Notes: generated by a model not told the origin, from the sequence alone. Counted from the first letter of the stretch, positions 43,176 to 52,226 are shown. The stretch is 64,000 bases of DNA from an uncultured Lachnospiraceae bacterium (GCA_934317005.1 CAKREB010000006.1:62001-126000); one strand, 5' to 3'. Program-made: numbers and translations.

Positions 43176-43568
43176 ATGAAGGACAAGGCAGAAGAAAAAA
43201 CAGTAGTCGTTCAATTGCTGCATCGCAGTGCTATCCTGATCATGGAAATGATGTTAGTGGGACTCGTATGTTATGCAATATGGAATTGCTGTCAGGCTGG
43301 GTACCGTTTTTGTTATGAAACCTTTGGCTCTGTTGCGGTATCGGAAACACCAGGAGAAAACCGGATGTTTCAGGTCAGGGAAGGCGATACAATGTATCAG
43401 GTGGCAAAACGTCTGGCAAAAGAGGATCTGATCGTTGGCAGATTCAGCTTTTATGCAAGGACGACTTTAATGGAAAGAGAACAGATACGGCTGCGGCCGG
43501 GTTCGTATGTCCTAAATACCAGTATGGATTATCAGGAGATCATAGACCGCCTGACAATAAGTGATTAG
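43176..43568 (+). CDS. MltG N-terminal-like membrane protein without catalytic domain
   Basis: A 130-residue protein with one transmembrane span (about 17-40) and an extracellular LysM-like part. The segment REGDTMYQVAKRLAKEDLIV near 68-87 and RLRPGSYVLNTSMDYQEIID near 107-126 match the N-terminal domain of endolytic transglycosylase MltG (YceG). The catalytic domain, with its glutamate, is absent, and no continuation is seen downstream. ATG starts at the base after the ylbF stop with GGAGG upstream. Function unknown; a wall-binding or MltG-regulating role is conceivable. Confidence 0.7.
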   Translation: MKDKAEEKTVVVQLLHRSAILIMEMMLVGLVCYAIWNCCQAGYRFCYETFGSVAVSETPGENRMFQVREGDTMYQVAKRLAKEDLIVGRFSFYARTTLMEREQIRLRPGSYVLNTSMDYQEIIDRLTISD

Positions 43569-43581
43569 ATGGAGTTTACTT

Positions 43582-44277
43582 ATGATAGTAGAGGAAAGAC
43601 TGACAACATATATAGATTCGATCAACTGGCAGATACCGGAATATCTGAAAGAAGTGGAGAAAGAAGCGTTAGAGCATGAGGTGCCGATCATACGGCGCTC
43701 TATGCAGACACTTCTGGGCTTTTTAATCCGAACCAGAAAACCGAAGGCAATACTTGAAATAGGTACTGCCGTCGGTTTTTCTGGTATGTTGATGTGTGAA
43801 TATGCAGGACAGGAAGCAAAGCTAGACACAATTGAGAAAGTACCAATGCGCTTAAAAGAGGCGAAAAAGAACTTTAAGAAATACCGGAAAACAGAGCAGA
43901 TCTGTCTATATGAGGGTGATGCGATCGAGGTGCTTAAAGAGTTAGTAAAGCAGGAAAAAAAATACGATTTCATTTTTATGGATGCGGCAAAGGGACAGTA
44001 TCTGAACTTTTTACCATCGGTACTTGCATTATTATCGGAACATGGTATGCTGGTGACAGACAACGTATTACAGGATGGAGATGTTATTCAATCCCGCTAT
44101 GCGATCACCAGAAGAGATAGAACAATACATGGAAGAATGAGAGAATATCTATATCTTTTGACGCACTCGGAGGAGTTAGACACCGTTGTTCTTCCAGTTG
44201 GAGATGGAGCTGCACTGTCCGTGTTTCGGGACAGTAAAAAAGAGCATATAGAAGAGAAAGGAAGTCAGGAATGTTAG
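43582..44277 (+). CDS. trmR: tRNA 5-hydroxyuridine methyltransferase
   Basis: A 231-residue class I methyltransferase of the YrrM/TrmR type that converts 5-hydroxyuridine to 5-methoxyuridine at the tRNA wobble position. LEIGTAVGFSG near 60-70 is the AdoMet site, FIFMDAAKGQYLNF near 132-145 the metal/substrate site. The start at 43582 follows TGGAG. Its stop overlaps the start of trhP by 7 bases, and TrhP makes the substrate, which supports the assignment over a generic catechol methyltransferase. Confidence 0.88.
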   Translation: MIVEERLTTYIDSINWQIPEYLKEVEKEALEHEVPIIRRSMQTLLGFLIRTRKPKAILEIGTAVGFSGMLMCEYAGQEAKLDTIEKVPMRLKEAKKNFKKYRKTEQICLYEGDAIEVLKELVKQEKKYDFIFMDAAKGQYLNFLPSVLALLSEHGMLVTDNVLQDGDVIQSRYAITRRDRTIHGRMREYLYLLTHSEELDTVVLPVGDGAALSVFRDSKKEHIEEKGSQEC

Positions 44278-45518
44278 AGAATGGTAAGCCGGAGCTGTTG
44301 GTTCCAGCCAGCAGTCTGGAGGTTTTAAAGGTGGCTGTGGTATATGGCGCTGATGCAGTTTATATAGGCGGCGAGATGTATGGCCTTCGTGCAAAAGCGA
44401 AAAACTTTTCCAAAGAAGATATGAAGGAAGGAATCGCGTTTGCACATAAGCATGGAAAGCGTGTGTTTGTGACAGCGAATATTACTGCACATAATAGAGA
44501 TTTAGAGGGGGTCAGACAGTATTTTACAGAATTAAAAGAAATTGCACCGGATGCGCTGATCATTTCAGATCCGGGAGTATTTACCATTGCACAGGAAGTA
44601 TGTCCTGAGATTGAGATACACATTAGTACGCAGAGTAACAATGTAAACTATGCGACTTATCAGTTCTGGCAGAAGCTTGGAGCAAAGAGAGTGGTTTCGG
44701 CAAGAGAGCTTTCGATTGAAGAAATCAAAGGAATCCGTGAAAACATTCCGGATGATCTGGAAATTGAAACCTTTGTGCATGGTGCGATGTGCATTTCGTA
44801 TTCCGGACGTTGTCTGTTGAGCAACTACTTTACGGGAAGAGATGCCAACTTAGGCGCATGTACGCATCCATGTCGTTGGAAATATTACATTATGGAAGAA
44901 AACCGTCCGGGTGAGTTCCTGCCGGTTGAAGAAAATGAGCGGGGAACTTATATCTTTAATTCAAAGGATCTGTGCATGATCGAGCATATTCCGGATCTGG
45001 TTGATGCAGGCATCGACAGTTTTAAGATTGAAGGACGCATGAAAACGGCGCTTTATGTGGCAGATGTTGCGAGAACCTATCGTCAGGCAATTGATGACTA
45101 CTTTACCTCACCTGAGTTATATGAGTCTAAGAAGTCATACTATATGGAAGAGATTTCAAAGTGCACGTATCGCCAGTATACGACAGGCTTTTTCTATGGT
45201 CCGACAACGCATGAATCGCAGATTTATGATAATAACACATATGTAAAGCGTTACACATATCTCGGCATCGTAAATGATGTGGATGACAATGGATATGCCT
45301 TGATGGAACAGAGAAACAAATTCTGTGTAGGGGACACAGTAGAGATTATGAAGCCTTCCGGGGAAAATGTATTGGTGACGGTGCAAAAGATGTTAAATGA
45401 GAGAGGGCAGGAGGTAGACAGCTGTCCGCATCCAAAGGAGAAAATAAAAGTATTGTTTAGTGAAATTGCGGATACAATGGATCTGATCCGTGTAAAAGAG
45501 GAAGCTGCAGAAGCATAA
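44271..45518 (+). CDS. trhP: Peptidase U32 family tRNA hydroxylation protein
   Basis: A 415-residue U32-family protein matching TrhP/YrrO, required with prephenate for 5-hydroxyuridine at U34. ELLVPASSLEVLKVAVVYGA opens the domain, ADAVYIGGE follows, and the conserved ISYSGRCLLSNYF and ACTHPCRWKY blocks lie near 170-205 with four cysteines. C-terminal FSEIADTMDLIR matches the U32 C-domain. Start 44271 has GAAAGGAAG upstream and overlaps trmR. Together they form a wobble-modification pair. Confidence 0.9.
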   Translation: MLENGKPELLVPASSLEVLKVAVVYGADAVYIGGEMYGLRAKAKNFSKEDMKEGIAFAHKHGKRVFVTANITAHNRDLEGVRQYFTELKEIAPDALIISDPGVFTIAQEVCPEIEIHISTQSNNVNYATYQFWQKLGAKRVVSARELSIEEIKGIRENIPDDLEIETFVHGAMCISYSGRCLLSNYFTGRDANLGACTHPCRWKYYIMEENRPGEFLPVEENERGTYIFNSKDLCMIEHIPDLVDAGIDSFKIEGRMKTALYVADVARTYRQAIDDYFTSPELYESKKSYYMEEISKCTYRQYTTGFFYGPTTHESQIYDNNTYVKRYTYLGIVNDVDDNGYALMEQRNKFCVGDTVEIMKPSGENVLVTVQKMLNERGQEVDSCPHPKEKIKVLFSEIADTMDLIRVKEEAAEA

Positions 45519-45537
45519 TACAGAAAAGAGGTACGAT

Positions 45538-45768
45538 ATGGAGAAGAATGTAAGATTACGGGTTTTGTTGGTGATGGAACTGATCGTGCAGGAAACAGAT
45601 GAAGAGCATGGCGTGACGATGGCAGATATTATTAAATGGCTTGCTGACCATAATATTGCCGGGGAAAGAAAGAGCATTTATGAAGATATTCATGCACTGC
45701 AGGAGTATGGACTTTCTATCCGATATGTGCAGGAGGACAAGACATATCGTTTGGTTCAGAATGCGTAG
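45538..45768 (+). CDS. Stand-alone wHTH domain of WYL-type regulator
   Basis: A 76-residue protein equal to only the N-terminal winged helix of WYL-family regulators, with ITLxxI-like ADIIKWLADHNI near 29-40 and ERKSIYEDIHALQEYG near 43-58 as recognition helix. No WYL domain follows in any nearby frame; the frame closes with TAG and the sequence then runs into the fucosidase leader. It has GAGG before the ATG. It could be a functional mini-regulator or the remnant of a longer gene. Confidence 0.65.
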   Translation: MEKNVRLRVLLVMELIVQETDEEHGVTMADIIKWLADHNIAGERKSIYEDIHALQEYGLSIRYVQEDKTYRLVQNA

Positions 45769-45855
45769 CAAGGCTGGATGAAAATATAAAATAGAAGAAA
45801 GGAAAATGCCTGTAATTTTGTCGGACAGATACAAAAATGCAGGTGAGGGCGACAG

Positions 45856-47313
45856 ATGACAGTACAGGAAAAATATTTGAAGATAGCAGAGGATGTGATC
45901 GCAAAGGGACCATATAAGCCGGACTGGCTTTCTTTTGCAGATTATGAGGCACCAAAGTGGTTCCGCAATGCAAAGTTTGGAATTTTCATACACTGGGGAC
46001 TTTTTAGTGTGCCGGCATTTCGAAATGAATGGTATTCACGAAACATGTACATACAGAGTATGGAAGAATGGCAGCATCACCGCGATACATTTGGAGAACA
46101 TACAAAATTCGGTTATAAGGACTTTATTCCTATGTTTACTGCTCCGAAGTTTGATCCAAAGGAATGGGCAAAGCTGTTTAAGAAGGCAGGCGCACGCTAT
46201 GTCATGCCTGTTGCAGAGCATCATGACGGCTTTCAGATGTATGATTCTGAGATCAGCGAGTGGAACGTTAAGAATATGGCAATGAAACGTGATGTTTTAG
46301 GCGAGCTGAAAGAGGCGATTCAGGAAGAAGATATGGTATTTTGTGAATCAAACCATCGTGTAGAGCATGCATTTTTCTTTGGACATGGAAAAGAATTTGA
46401 CAGTGATGTCAAAGATCCTATGAAATTAGGCGACTTCTACTATCCATCTATGCCGGAACCGGATAATCAGGATCTGTTCAGTCCGGCACCGCCACAGGAC
46501 TTTTTAGAGGACTGGCTGGCACGTAACGTAGAGTTGGTAGAAAAGTATCAGCCGTCTATGGTATATTTTGACTGGTGGATCCAGCATGAGTCTGTAAAGC
46601 CATATTTAAAGAAGTTTGCGGCTTATTATTATAACCGTGGAGTAGAATGGGGCAAGGAAGTGGGAATTTCTTATAAGCATGATGCCATGATGCTTGGTAC
46701 CGGAATCCTTGATATGGAGCGCGGTCATTTTTCCGATGCAAAACCATTTTACTGGCAGGCAGATACTTCTATGGCATTTAACTCATGGTGCTATACAGAG
46801 CAGAATCGTTTCAAGGCAACGAAGGATATTTTGCAGGATCTGGTTGATATTGTCAGCAAAAACGGATGTCTGCTTTTAAATGTCGGACCAAAGGCAGACG
46901 GAACCATCTGCGACGAGGAAGTAAAACTTCTGAGCGAGATCGGTGAGTGGATGGATATCAATGGAGAGGCAATTTATGACAGTCATCCGTGGCGCGTGCA
47001 GGCAGAGGGAAATACGGAAGTGGTTGAAGGAATGTTCTCGGAAGAGGGAAGAAAGGACTTTGATTCCACGGATATCCGTTTCACCTGCAAGGGAAACTGT
47101 ATCTATATTATCCCGATGAAGCAGGATGGCGAGGATATCATTGTGAAATCTATGGGCGAGGACAGCAAAGATTTCCATGCCATCATTACAGATTTTTCTG
47201 TGCTGGGATATGATGAGAAGCCTGTCTTTACAAGAGAGGCAGATAAGATGATCATTCATGCACCGTTTGTTCATAGTGACAAGCCGGTAGTATATCGTAT
47301 GGAATTAGCGTAG
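45856..47313 (+). CDS. GH29 alpha-L-fucosidase (cytoplasmic)
   Basis: A 485-residue glycoside hydrolase 29 enzyme that removes alpha-L-fucose from glycans. FGIFIHWGLFSVPAF near 36-50, AEHHDGFQMY near 119-128 and VYFDWWIQH, with probable nucleophile Asp-239, support the family. A C-terminal beta-sandwich begins near 390. No signal peptide is visible, suggesting uptake of fucosylated oligosaccharides before cleavage. GAGGG lies before the ATG. Transporter or fucose genes are not adjacent; a strong terminator follows. Confidence 0.92.
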   Translation: MTVQEKYLKIAEDVIAKGPYKPDWLSFADYEAPKWFRNAKFGIFIHWGLFSVPAFRNEWYSRNMYIQSMEEWQHHRDTFGEHTKFGYKDFIPMFTAPKFDPKEWAKLFKKAGARYVMPVAEHHDGFQMYDSEISEWNVKNMAMKRDVLGELKEAIQEEDMVFCESNHRVEHAFFFGHGKEFDSDVKDPMKLGDFYYPSMPEPDNQDLFSPAPPQDFLEDWLARNVELVEKYQPSMVYFDWWIQHESVKPYLKKFAAYYYNRGVEWGKEVGISYKHDAMMLGTGILDMERGHFSDAKPFYWQADTSMAFNSWCYTEQNRFKATKDILQDLVDIVSKNGCLLLNVGPKADGTICDEEVKLLSEIGEWMDINGEAIYDSHPWRVQAEGNTEVVEGMFSEEGRKDFDSTDIRFTCKGNCIYIIPMKQDGEDIIVKSMGEDSKDFHAIITDFSVLGYDEKPVFTREADKMIIHAPFVHSDKPVVYRMELA

Positions 47314-47333
47314 AATTTATTCCCACGAAGCAA

Positions 47334-47355
47334 CGAGCAAGCGTGAGCTTGCTCG
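47334..47355. repeat. REP-like perfect palindrome
   Basis: CGAGCAAGC-GTGA-GCTTGCTCG forms a 9-bp stem with a 4-base loop. The inner GCAAGC/GCTTGC resembles the hairpin at 33332-33346. It precedes the fucosidase terminator. Confidence 0.6.
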
Positions 47356-47374
47356 CATTTGACTTATAAAAAAG

Positions 47375-47410
47375 AAAGCCACAGATGCAAATCGTATCTG
47401 TGGCTTTTTG
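47375..47410 (+). terminator. Strong Rho-independent terminator after the fucosidase gene
   Basis: AAAGCCACAGAT (47375-47386) pairs with ATCTGTGGCTTT (47396-47407), 12 pairs, and the T run continues to 47409. Confidence 0.9.
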
Positions 47411-47547
47411 TCTGCAACCGGATTTCGCTGCCGGTGCATGTTACAACCCTGTCCGAAAATCCATAACTTTTAAAATAAACGAAATAACACTTATCTATAA
47501 AAATTAGAATGATTCATGCATTGATTATAACAGAGTAAAGGAATTAA

Positions 47548-47748
47548 TTAACCTACCTTTACTACGTTTGATGCCTGAGGTCCTTTTTCTCCGTTTACAA
47601 CGTCGAACTCAACAGCTTCGCCTTCATCAAGAACTTTGAAACCGTCCATCTGAAGTGCTGAAAAATGTACGAATACATCTTTGCCTGTTTCGTCAGAGAT
47701 GAAACCAAAACCTTTTTTTGCATTAAACCATTTAACTGTACCCTTCAT
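47548..47748 (-). CDS. csp: Cold-shock domain protein
   Basis: A 66-residue CspA-family RNA/DNA-binding protein with the two RNP motifs KGFGFI (RNP1) and VFVHF (RNP2), and GPQASNVV at its end. It is likely an RNA chaperone in the cytoplasm. AGGAGG lies nine bases before the ATG at 47748. It is monocistronic; an upstream leader of about 60 bases carries a T-rich run. Confidence 0.97.
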   Translation of the reverse strand: MKGTVKWFNAKKGFGFISDETGKDVFVHFSALQMDGFKVLDEGEAVEFDVVNGEKGPQASNVVKVG

Positions 47749-47812
47749 TGTACTGCCTCCTAAAAAAATAAAAAATATTTGAGACGTTGACTGTACTTGT
47801 CACGCCACGTTT

Positions 47813-47841
47813 AATCTATCATATAAATGTGGCGGTGTCAA
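47813..47841 (-). promoter_or_regulatory. Putative promoter of the cold-shock gene
   Basis: On the minus strand, a perfect TTGACA (47841-47836) and TAGATT (47818-47813) are spaced by 17 bases, about 65 bases before the start. Confidence 0.6.
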
Positions 47842-47889
47842 CGAAAATAGAGAAGCAATTTCGAAGTGAAAAATGACAAGTTCGGTGCT

Positions 47890-49728
47890 TTACAGACTGG
47901 TTTCGCTATTTTCAGAGTTAATCTGTTCCTGCAATTCTTCCAGATACATCCAGCGTTCCATTTTTTCGTTTAAAAGTGATTGTTTTTGCTCTTTTTCCTC
48001 AGATAACCGGTTTAATTCGACAAAGTCACTGGCAGCTTTTTGCATGGCTTCTTCCAATGCCTGGATTTCTTCTTCCAGATCTGCGATATCCTGCTCGATC
48101 GTTTCAAAATCCTTTTGCTCCTTATAGGTCATTTTCAGCTTCTTCTTTTGATCGGTCTTCCAGTTGTTTTTATTGTGTTCCTTTTTGGTGGTGACAGCTT
48201 CGCTGCCTGAGTTAAGACCGCTGTCTGTGAGCCTCATTTCTGTCTGGCAGTGATTTCGGTAATCGGTATAGCCACCTTCATATTGCTGCAGTCTTCCGTT
48301 CCCCTCAAAGGCAAAGATACGCGTGCAGACGCGGTCTAAGAAATACCGGTCATGTGATACGGTTACGACGATGCCGTCAAAGCTGTCGAGATAGTCTTCA
48401 AGCAGAGTTAATGTCGTAATATCCAGATCATTGGTAGGCTCATCGAGCAAAAGAATATTTGGAGCTTCCATCAGAATGCGCAGAAGATAGAGCCTGCGCC
48501 GTTCTCCACCGGAAAGCTTTTCGATTAGGGAATATTGTTTGTCCGGTGGAAATAAAAAGCGTTCCAGCATCACGGATGCACTAAAGCTACCCTCGTCCGT
48601 ATGAATGATATTTCCACCTTCCTTCACATAATCAATCACGCGCATGGTAGTATCCATCTCTTCGCTCTCCTGTGAAAAATATCCAATCTTAACGGTCTGT
48701 CCGATCGTGATCGTTCCGGCATCCGGCTGAAGCTTTCCGATGATCATTTTCATTAAGGTGGATTTACCGCATCCGTTTGGACCGATGATACCAACACGGT
48801 CTGTTCTAAGAAAAATATAGGAGAAATCATCTAATACGGTTTTTCCGTCAAAGCTTTTTGAAAGATGCTCTAACTCGATCGTTGTTTTTCCAAGTCGGGA
48901 GGAGGCAGCGCTGATCTCAATCGCACGATCTAATTCCGGCGCACTTTGGTCACGAAGATTTTCGTATCTGGCAATGTGTGCTTTTTGCTTAGTGGAACGG
49001 GCTCTGGCGCCACGCTGTATCCATGCGATCTCTTTGCGTAGAATACTCTGTCTTTTGCGCTCTGTTGCCTGTGCAATCTCTTCACGCTCCGCTTTGCGTT
49101 CCAGATATTCCAGATAATTGCAGCTATAACTGTATAATTTTCCTTTATCGACTTCTACAATACGGTTTACGATGCTGTCAAGAAAATAGCGGTCATGTGT
49201 GATCATGATCAGAGCACCACGCCAGCTTTTTAAAAAGTTTTCAAGCCATTCAGACATAGCGCTGTCCAAATGGTTTGTAGGCTCGTCAAGAATCAGGATA
49301 TCGCTCGGAGTTAAAAGGGCGCGGACTAAAGCTACGCGCTTACGTTGTCCGCCGGAAAGCTCATCGACTGTCTGGGACAGGTCAACAAAGCCTAATTTGG
49401 TCAGGTGGTTTTTGGCATCCGGTTCAAAACTTTTCGGATCAGCGGCAACTTCATCCGCACGTGGAAGAGAGGCGCTAAGTACCGTTTGCCCGGGCTCAAA
49501 GGCGGGTGTTTGTGAGAGATAGGAAATCCGTAGATTCCTTCCCATAACAATACTTCCCTCGTCAGGGATTTCCTTTTTGGCAAGAATTTTGAGCAGAGTG
49601 GATTTACCCGTGCCATTGATGCCGATGATACCGACTTTTTCGTTTTCATTTAGGCTAAATGAAACATCGTCAAAAAGTTTCCGCTCTGTATAGGAATGTG
49701 TTAAATGTTCTACAGTGATCAAATTCAT
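47890..49728 (-). CDS. ABC-F family ribosome-associated ATPase (Uup-like)
   Basis: A 612-residue soluble protein with two ATPase cassettes. Cassette 1 has GINGTGKST near 36 and LSGGQRKR near 125; cassette 2 has GPNGCGKST near 315 and LSGGERRR near 405. A charged linker (about 205-260) lies between, and a coiled-coil C-terminus (about 525-610) matches Uup-type members. ABC-F proteins act on the ribosome, some giving antibiotic resistance. GAGG precedes the ATG at 49728. It is cotranscribed with nothing visible. Confidence 0.93.
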   Translation of the reverse strand: MNLITVEHLTHSYTERKLFDDVSFSLNENEKVGIIGINGTGKSTLLKILAKKEIPDEGSIVMGRNLRISYLSQTPAFEPGQTVLSASLPRADEVAADPKSFEPDAKNHLTKLGFVDLSQTVDELSGGQRKRVALVRALLTPSDILILDEPTNHLDSAMSEWLENFLKSWRGALIMITHDRYFLDSIVNRIVEVDKGKLYSYSCNYLEYLERKAEREEIAQATERKRQSILRKEIAWIQRGARARSTKQKAHIARYENLRDQSAPELDRAIEISAASSRLGKTTIELEHLSKSFDGKTVLDDFSYIFLRTDRVGIIGPNGCGKSTLMKMIIGKLQPDAGTITIGQTVKIGYFSQESEEMDTTMRVIDYVKEGGNIIHTDEGSFSASVMLERFLFPPDKQYSLIEKLSGGERRRLYLLRILMEAPNILLLDEPTNDLDITTLTLLEDYLDSFDGIVVTVSHDRYFLDRVCTRIFAFEGNGRLQQYEGGYTDYRNHCQTEMRLTDSGLNSGSEAVTTKKEHNKNNWKTDQKKKLKMTYKEQKDFETIEQDIADLEEEIQALEEAMQKAASDFVELNRLSEEKEQKQSLLNEKMERWMYLEELQEQINSENSETSL

Positions 49729-50030
49729 ATGCTGACCTCATTTCTATTATAAAATATAAATATCTATTATAAATCCGGTACAGAAACAACCGATGTATCG
49801 GATCAAACTGCTGTTTTGCCTGTTTTCAGACAACTATATCAGTATAACGAATTTAACGAAAGGTGGCAACTGCATAGCAGAAAAGACTGCGCAGACAGAG
49901 GTGACTTGACGTGCGAGCAGACGATGGAATAAAATGGAATGAGTCGTATACCTTAAAGGTCAAAAATCTATCTTATGAAAATGGACTTCTGACACTTTAA
50001 TCATGGAAATCAATGGGAGGATGTGTTAAA
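49729..50030. other. Intergenic region between ABC-F and thioesterase genes
   Basis: This 302-base divergent gap holds an AT-rich part (49740-49775) with a repeated TCTATTATAAA, likely the ABC-F promoter area, and a plus-strand promoter at 49906-49935. No gene, RNA motif or repeat beyond these was recognised. Confidence 0.5.
49906..49935 (+). promoter_or_regulatory. Putative promoter of the thioesterase gene
   Basis: TTGACG (49906-49911) and TAAAAT (49930-49935) are spaced by 18 bases, about 95 bases before the gene. Confidence 0.45.
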
Positions 50031-50456
50031 ATGAAAGATAGTCATACAGAATATAGCCGTCGGTTGAATTATTACGAAACAGATCAGATGGGAATCATCC
50101 ATCACTCGAATTATATTCGTTTTTTTGAGGAAGCGAGATTGGATATGATGAAAAAGGTGGGGTTAGATTACCGCATCATGGAAGAAATGGGGATTATCAT
50201 TCCGGTTACTTTTGCAGAGTGCAAATATCTGCTTCCGCTTCACTTTGATGAAGAAATTGTGATTCATACGAGGATGACAAAGTATGATGGAATAAAAATG
50301 GAAGTGACATATGAAATTTATCATGCAGATTCTGATGTTTTGTGTACGGTAGGAAAGACGGGACATTGCTTTTTAGACCGGGATCTGAAGCCAATCCGGA
50401 TGAAAAGAAAATATCCTGAGCTTTATGCAAAGCTGAAGGAAATGGTAGAACAATAG
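50031..50456 (+). CDS. Acyl-CoA thioesterase (YbgC/FadM-like hotdog fold)
   Basis: A 141-residue single hotdog-domain protein that probably hydrolyses acyl-CoA. YYETDQMGIIHHSNYIRFFE near 14-33 is the YbgC/4HBT signature with catalytic Asp. The start at 50031 follows GGGAGG at a long spacing; the ATG at 50013 overlaps the site. The next gene, an ASST-like protein, starts 15 bases downstream. Confidence 0.9.
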   Translation: MKDSHTEYSRRLNYYETDQMGIIHHSNYIRFFEEARLDMMKKVGLDYRIMEEMGIIIPVTFAECKYLLPLHFDEEIVIHTRMTKYDGIKMEVTYEIYHADSDVLCTVGKTGHCFLDRDLKPIRMKRKYPELYAKLKEMVEQ

Positions 50457-50471
50457 GAGGAGAAAAGGGAC

Positions 50472-52220
50472 ATGAAGGGAAAGGTTAAAGTAATCCTAAT
50501 TACCCTGTTGATACTGCTTGTCGGTACGGGAGTTTTGTTGTGGAAATTAAATGGCATTTCACAGGAACAGGAAAAGTTAGAAAAGGCTAATTTGAAAGAG
50601 GAAAGGGATCTGCTGGAAGAACAGAAAGGGAAAGTGATCGACAATGTAAAGGATGTTGACATTATTCCGTTATATATGACAGGAGATCATAAAGATGTTG
50701 TGACAACGACATATAACAGTGTGGCAGAGGTGTATTCCGTAAAGAAGTCTGCACAGGCAGAGGAAACACTTACGGACATTAAGAAAAACAGAGTGTTTAC
50801 GCTGGAGGATGCGCTTTGGGCATACAATCCATATGGCACAAACAGGAACTCTATGTATGTATATTTTGGAACAAATGGAAAAACCTATTGCCGTTATACG
50901 ATCTCTGTAGATAATCCCAAGATACCGGATTTTACAAGAACAGCCTATGGAACCGGACAGGGAAAACTGACAAAAGAGCATGAGTATCAGCTTTTGGGGC
51001 TGGTAGCCGGAGAAAAAAATTATATTACCATGAAACTATACAATGCGAAGAATGAACTTTCCGAGGTAAAGACTTTTGCTGTCAGAATACCAAAGAGCAG
51101 AGTAGGTGCGACACAGATTTTGCCTTCTGTCAAAGGAAGAAGTAAGACAGAGATTACAAATGGTCTTTATGTTGTATTTCAGGATGGGGCTAAGACAGCT
51201 TCCGGCGAGAAAAAGTGTGCCATCCTTTTGTATGACAACTCCGGTGTGCTGCGTGGGGAAATTCCGACAGACCGTTACTGTGGAAGAAACTTAGAGAATG
51301 TCTATGACACATTATTATATGCTTCCAGCGCAACACAGCTTGCGCAGGTCAACCAGTTAGGACAGGTGACAAACACGGTATCGACGAAGGGATACCGTCA
51401 GTCCGGTGAGTTTGCGTATGACGGATATGGAAATGTCTATGTGATTGTAACCAAAGCAGGAAAGAAGGCAACACCACAGAGTAAGGTTTTGGAAATTGCT
51501 TTGGAGGATGGAACAACAACTCTGATGGTAGATATGGATACTCTGTTTAAAAATGTTTATAACAAAGCAGCAAAGCGTGCAAAAAAGGCAGACGTTGACT
51601 GGGTAGGTTTAAACTCCGTTCAGGTGGCAGGAACAAACAAGCTTATCTTAAGCTCGAAAAAATTGTCCAGTATCATTAAAGTAAGTAATATCGGAAGTCT
51701 GCTTCCAAAGATTGATTACATCATTGCCGATCCGAAGCTATATAAAGGGTACAAAGGTCTTGCCAAAAAGGTCTTAAAGAAATCTTCAGGAGAGGATGCA
51801 ACGGCTGCACCTTCTGAAACACCGGCTGTCAGAAATATTTTAAAGAAAAAAGTAACGCCGGAACCGTTTCAGTCGCAGTATGGTCAGGAGGCAGTGACAT
51901 ATCAGAAAAAGGGAAAGCGTCTGAGCTTTTTAAACAGTAATGTGGGTTCTAACGCAAAAAATACCGGGGAATCTTATTATTATTCCTATAAAGTAGATGA
52001 AACGGCAAAAACATATCAGCTTGTAAATAAAAAGGCTCTGGATCAGACAAAACGGGATGGAAATGTGATCGCAGGAAAGACAACATATGTCTATTGCTGC
52101 AGTGATGAAGGACTTTTTGTGGAAGGTGACTGGAATGGAAGAGTGGTCAAACAGTTTAAGACGGGAAAGCGTCCATACCGCGTCTATAAGAATGATTTTA
52201 AAGGCTTCTGGTTCTATTGA
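50472..52220 (+). CDS. Arylsulfotransferase-like membrane-anchored protein lacking catalytic residues
   Basis: A 582-residue protein with an N-terminal signal anchor (about 6-25), a coiled segment, and an extracytoplasmic domain resembling arylsulfate sulfotransferase (ASST): NPYGTNRNSMYVYF near 119-132 and a beta-propeller-like middle. The catalytic positions of ASST are changed: DWxHxN is DWVGLN (Gly-379), the Arg that follows is Lys-396/397, GQH is GQE (Glu-473), and an earlier HH pair reads SG. Activity as a sulfotransferase is therefore doubtful. AGGAG precedes the ATG. Confidence 0.72.
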   Translation: MKGKVKVILITLLILLVGTGVLLWKLNGISQEQEKLEKANLKEERDLLEEQKGKVIDNVKDVDIIPLYMTGDHKDVVTTTYNSVAEVYSVKKSAQAEETLTDIKKNRVFTLEDALWAYNPYGTNRNSMYVYFGTNGKTYCRYTISVDNPKIPDFTRTAYGTGQGKLTKEHEYQLLGLVAGEKNYITMKLYNAKNELSEVKTFAVRIPKSRVGATQILPSVKGRSKTEITNGLYVVFQDGAKTASGEKKCAILLYDNSGVLRGEIPTDRYCGRNLENVYDTLLYASSATQLAQVNQLGQVTNTVSTKGYRQSGEFAYDGYGNVYVIVTKAGKKATPQSKVLEIALEDGTTTLMVDMDTLFKNVYNKAAKRAKKADVDWVGLNSVQVAGTNKLILSSKKLSSIIKVSNIGSLLPKIDYIIADPKLYKGYKGLAKKVLKKSSGEDATAAPSETPAVRNILKKKVTPEPFQSQYGQEAVTYQKKGKRLSFLNSNVGSNAKNTGESYYYSYKVDETAKTYQLVNKKALDQTKRDGNVIAGKTTYVYCCSDEGLFVEGDWNGRVVKQFKTGKRPYRVYKNDFKGFWFY

Positions 52221-52226
52221 TAATCA

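Noticed and set aside
43512..44063. 183-codon minus-strand frame over trmR
   Set aside because: It is the antisense shadow of trmR, with Ser/Phe-rich composition.
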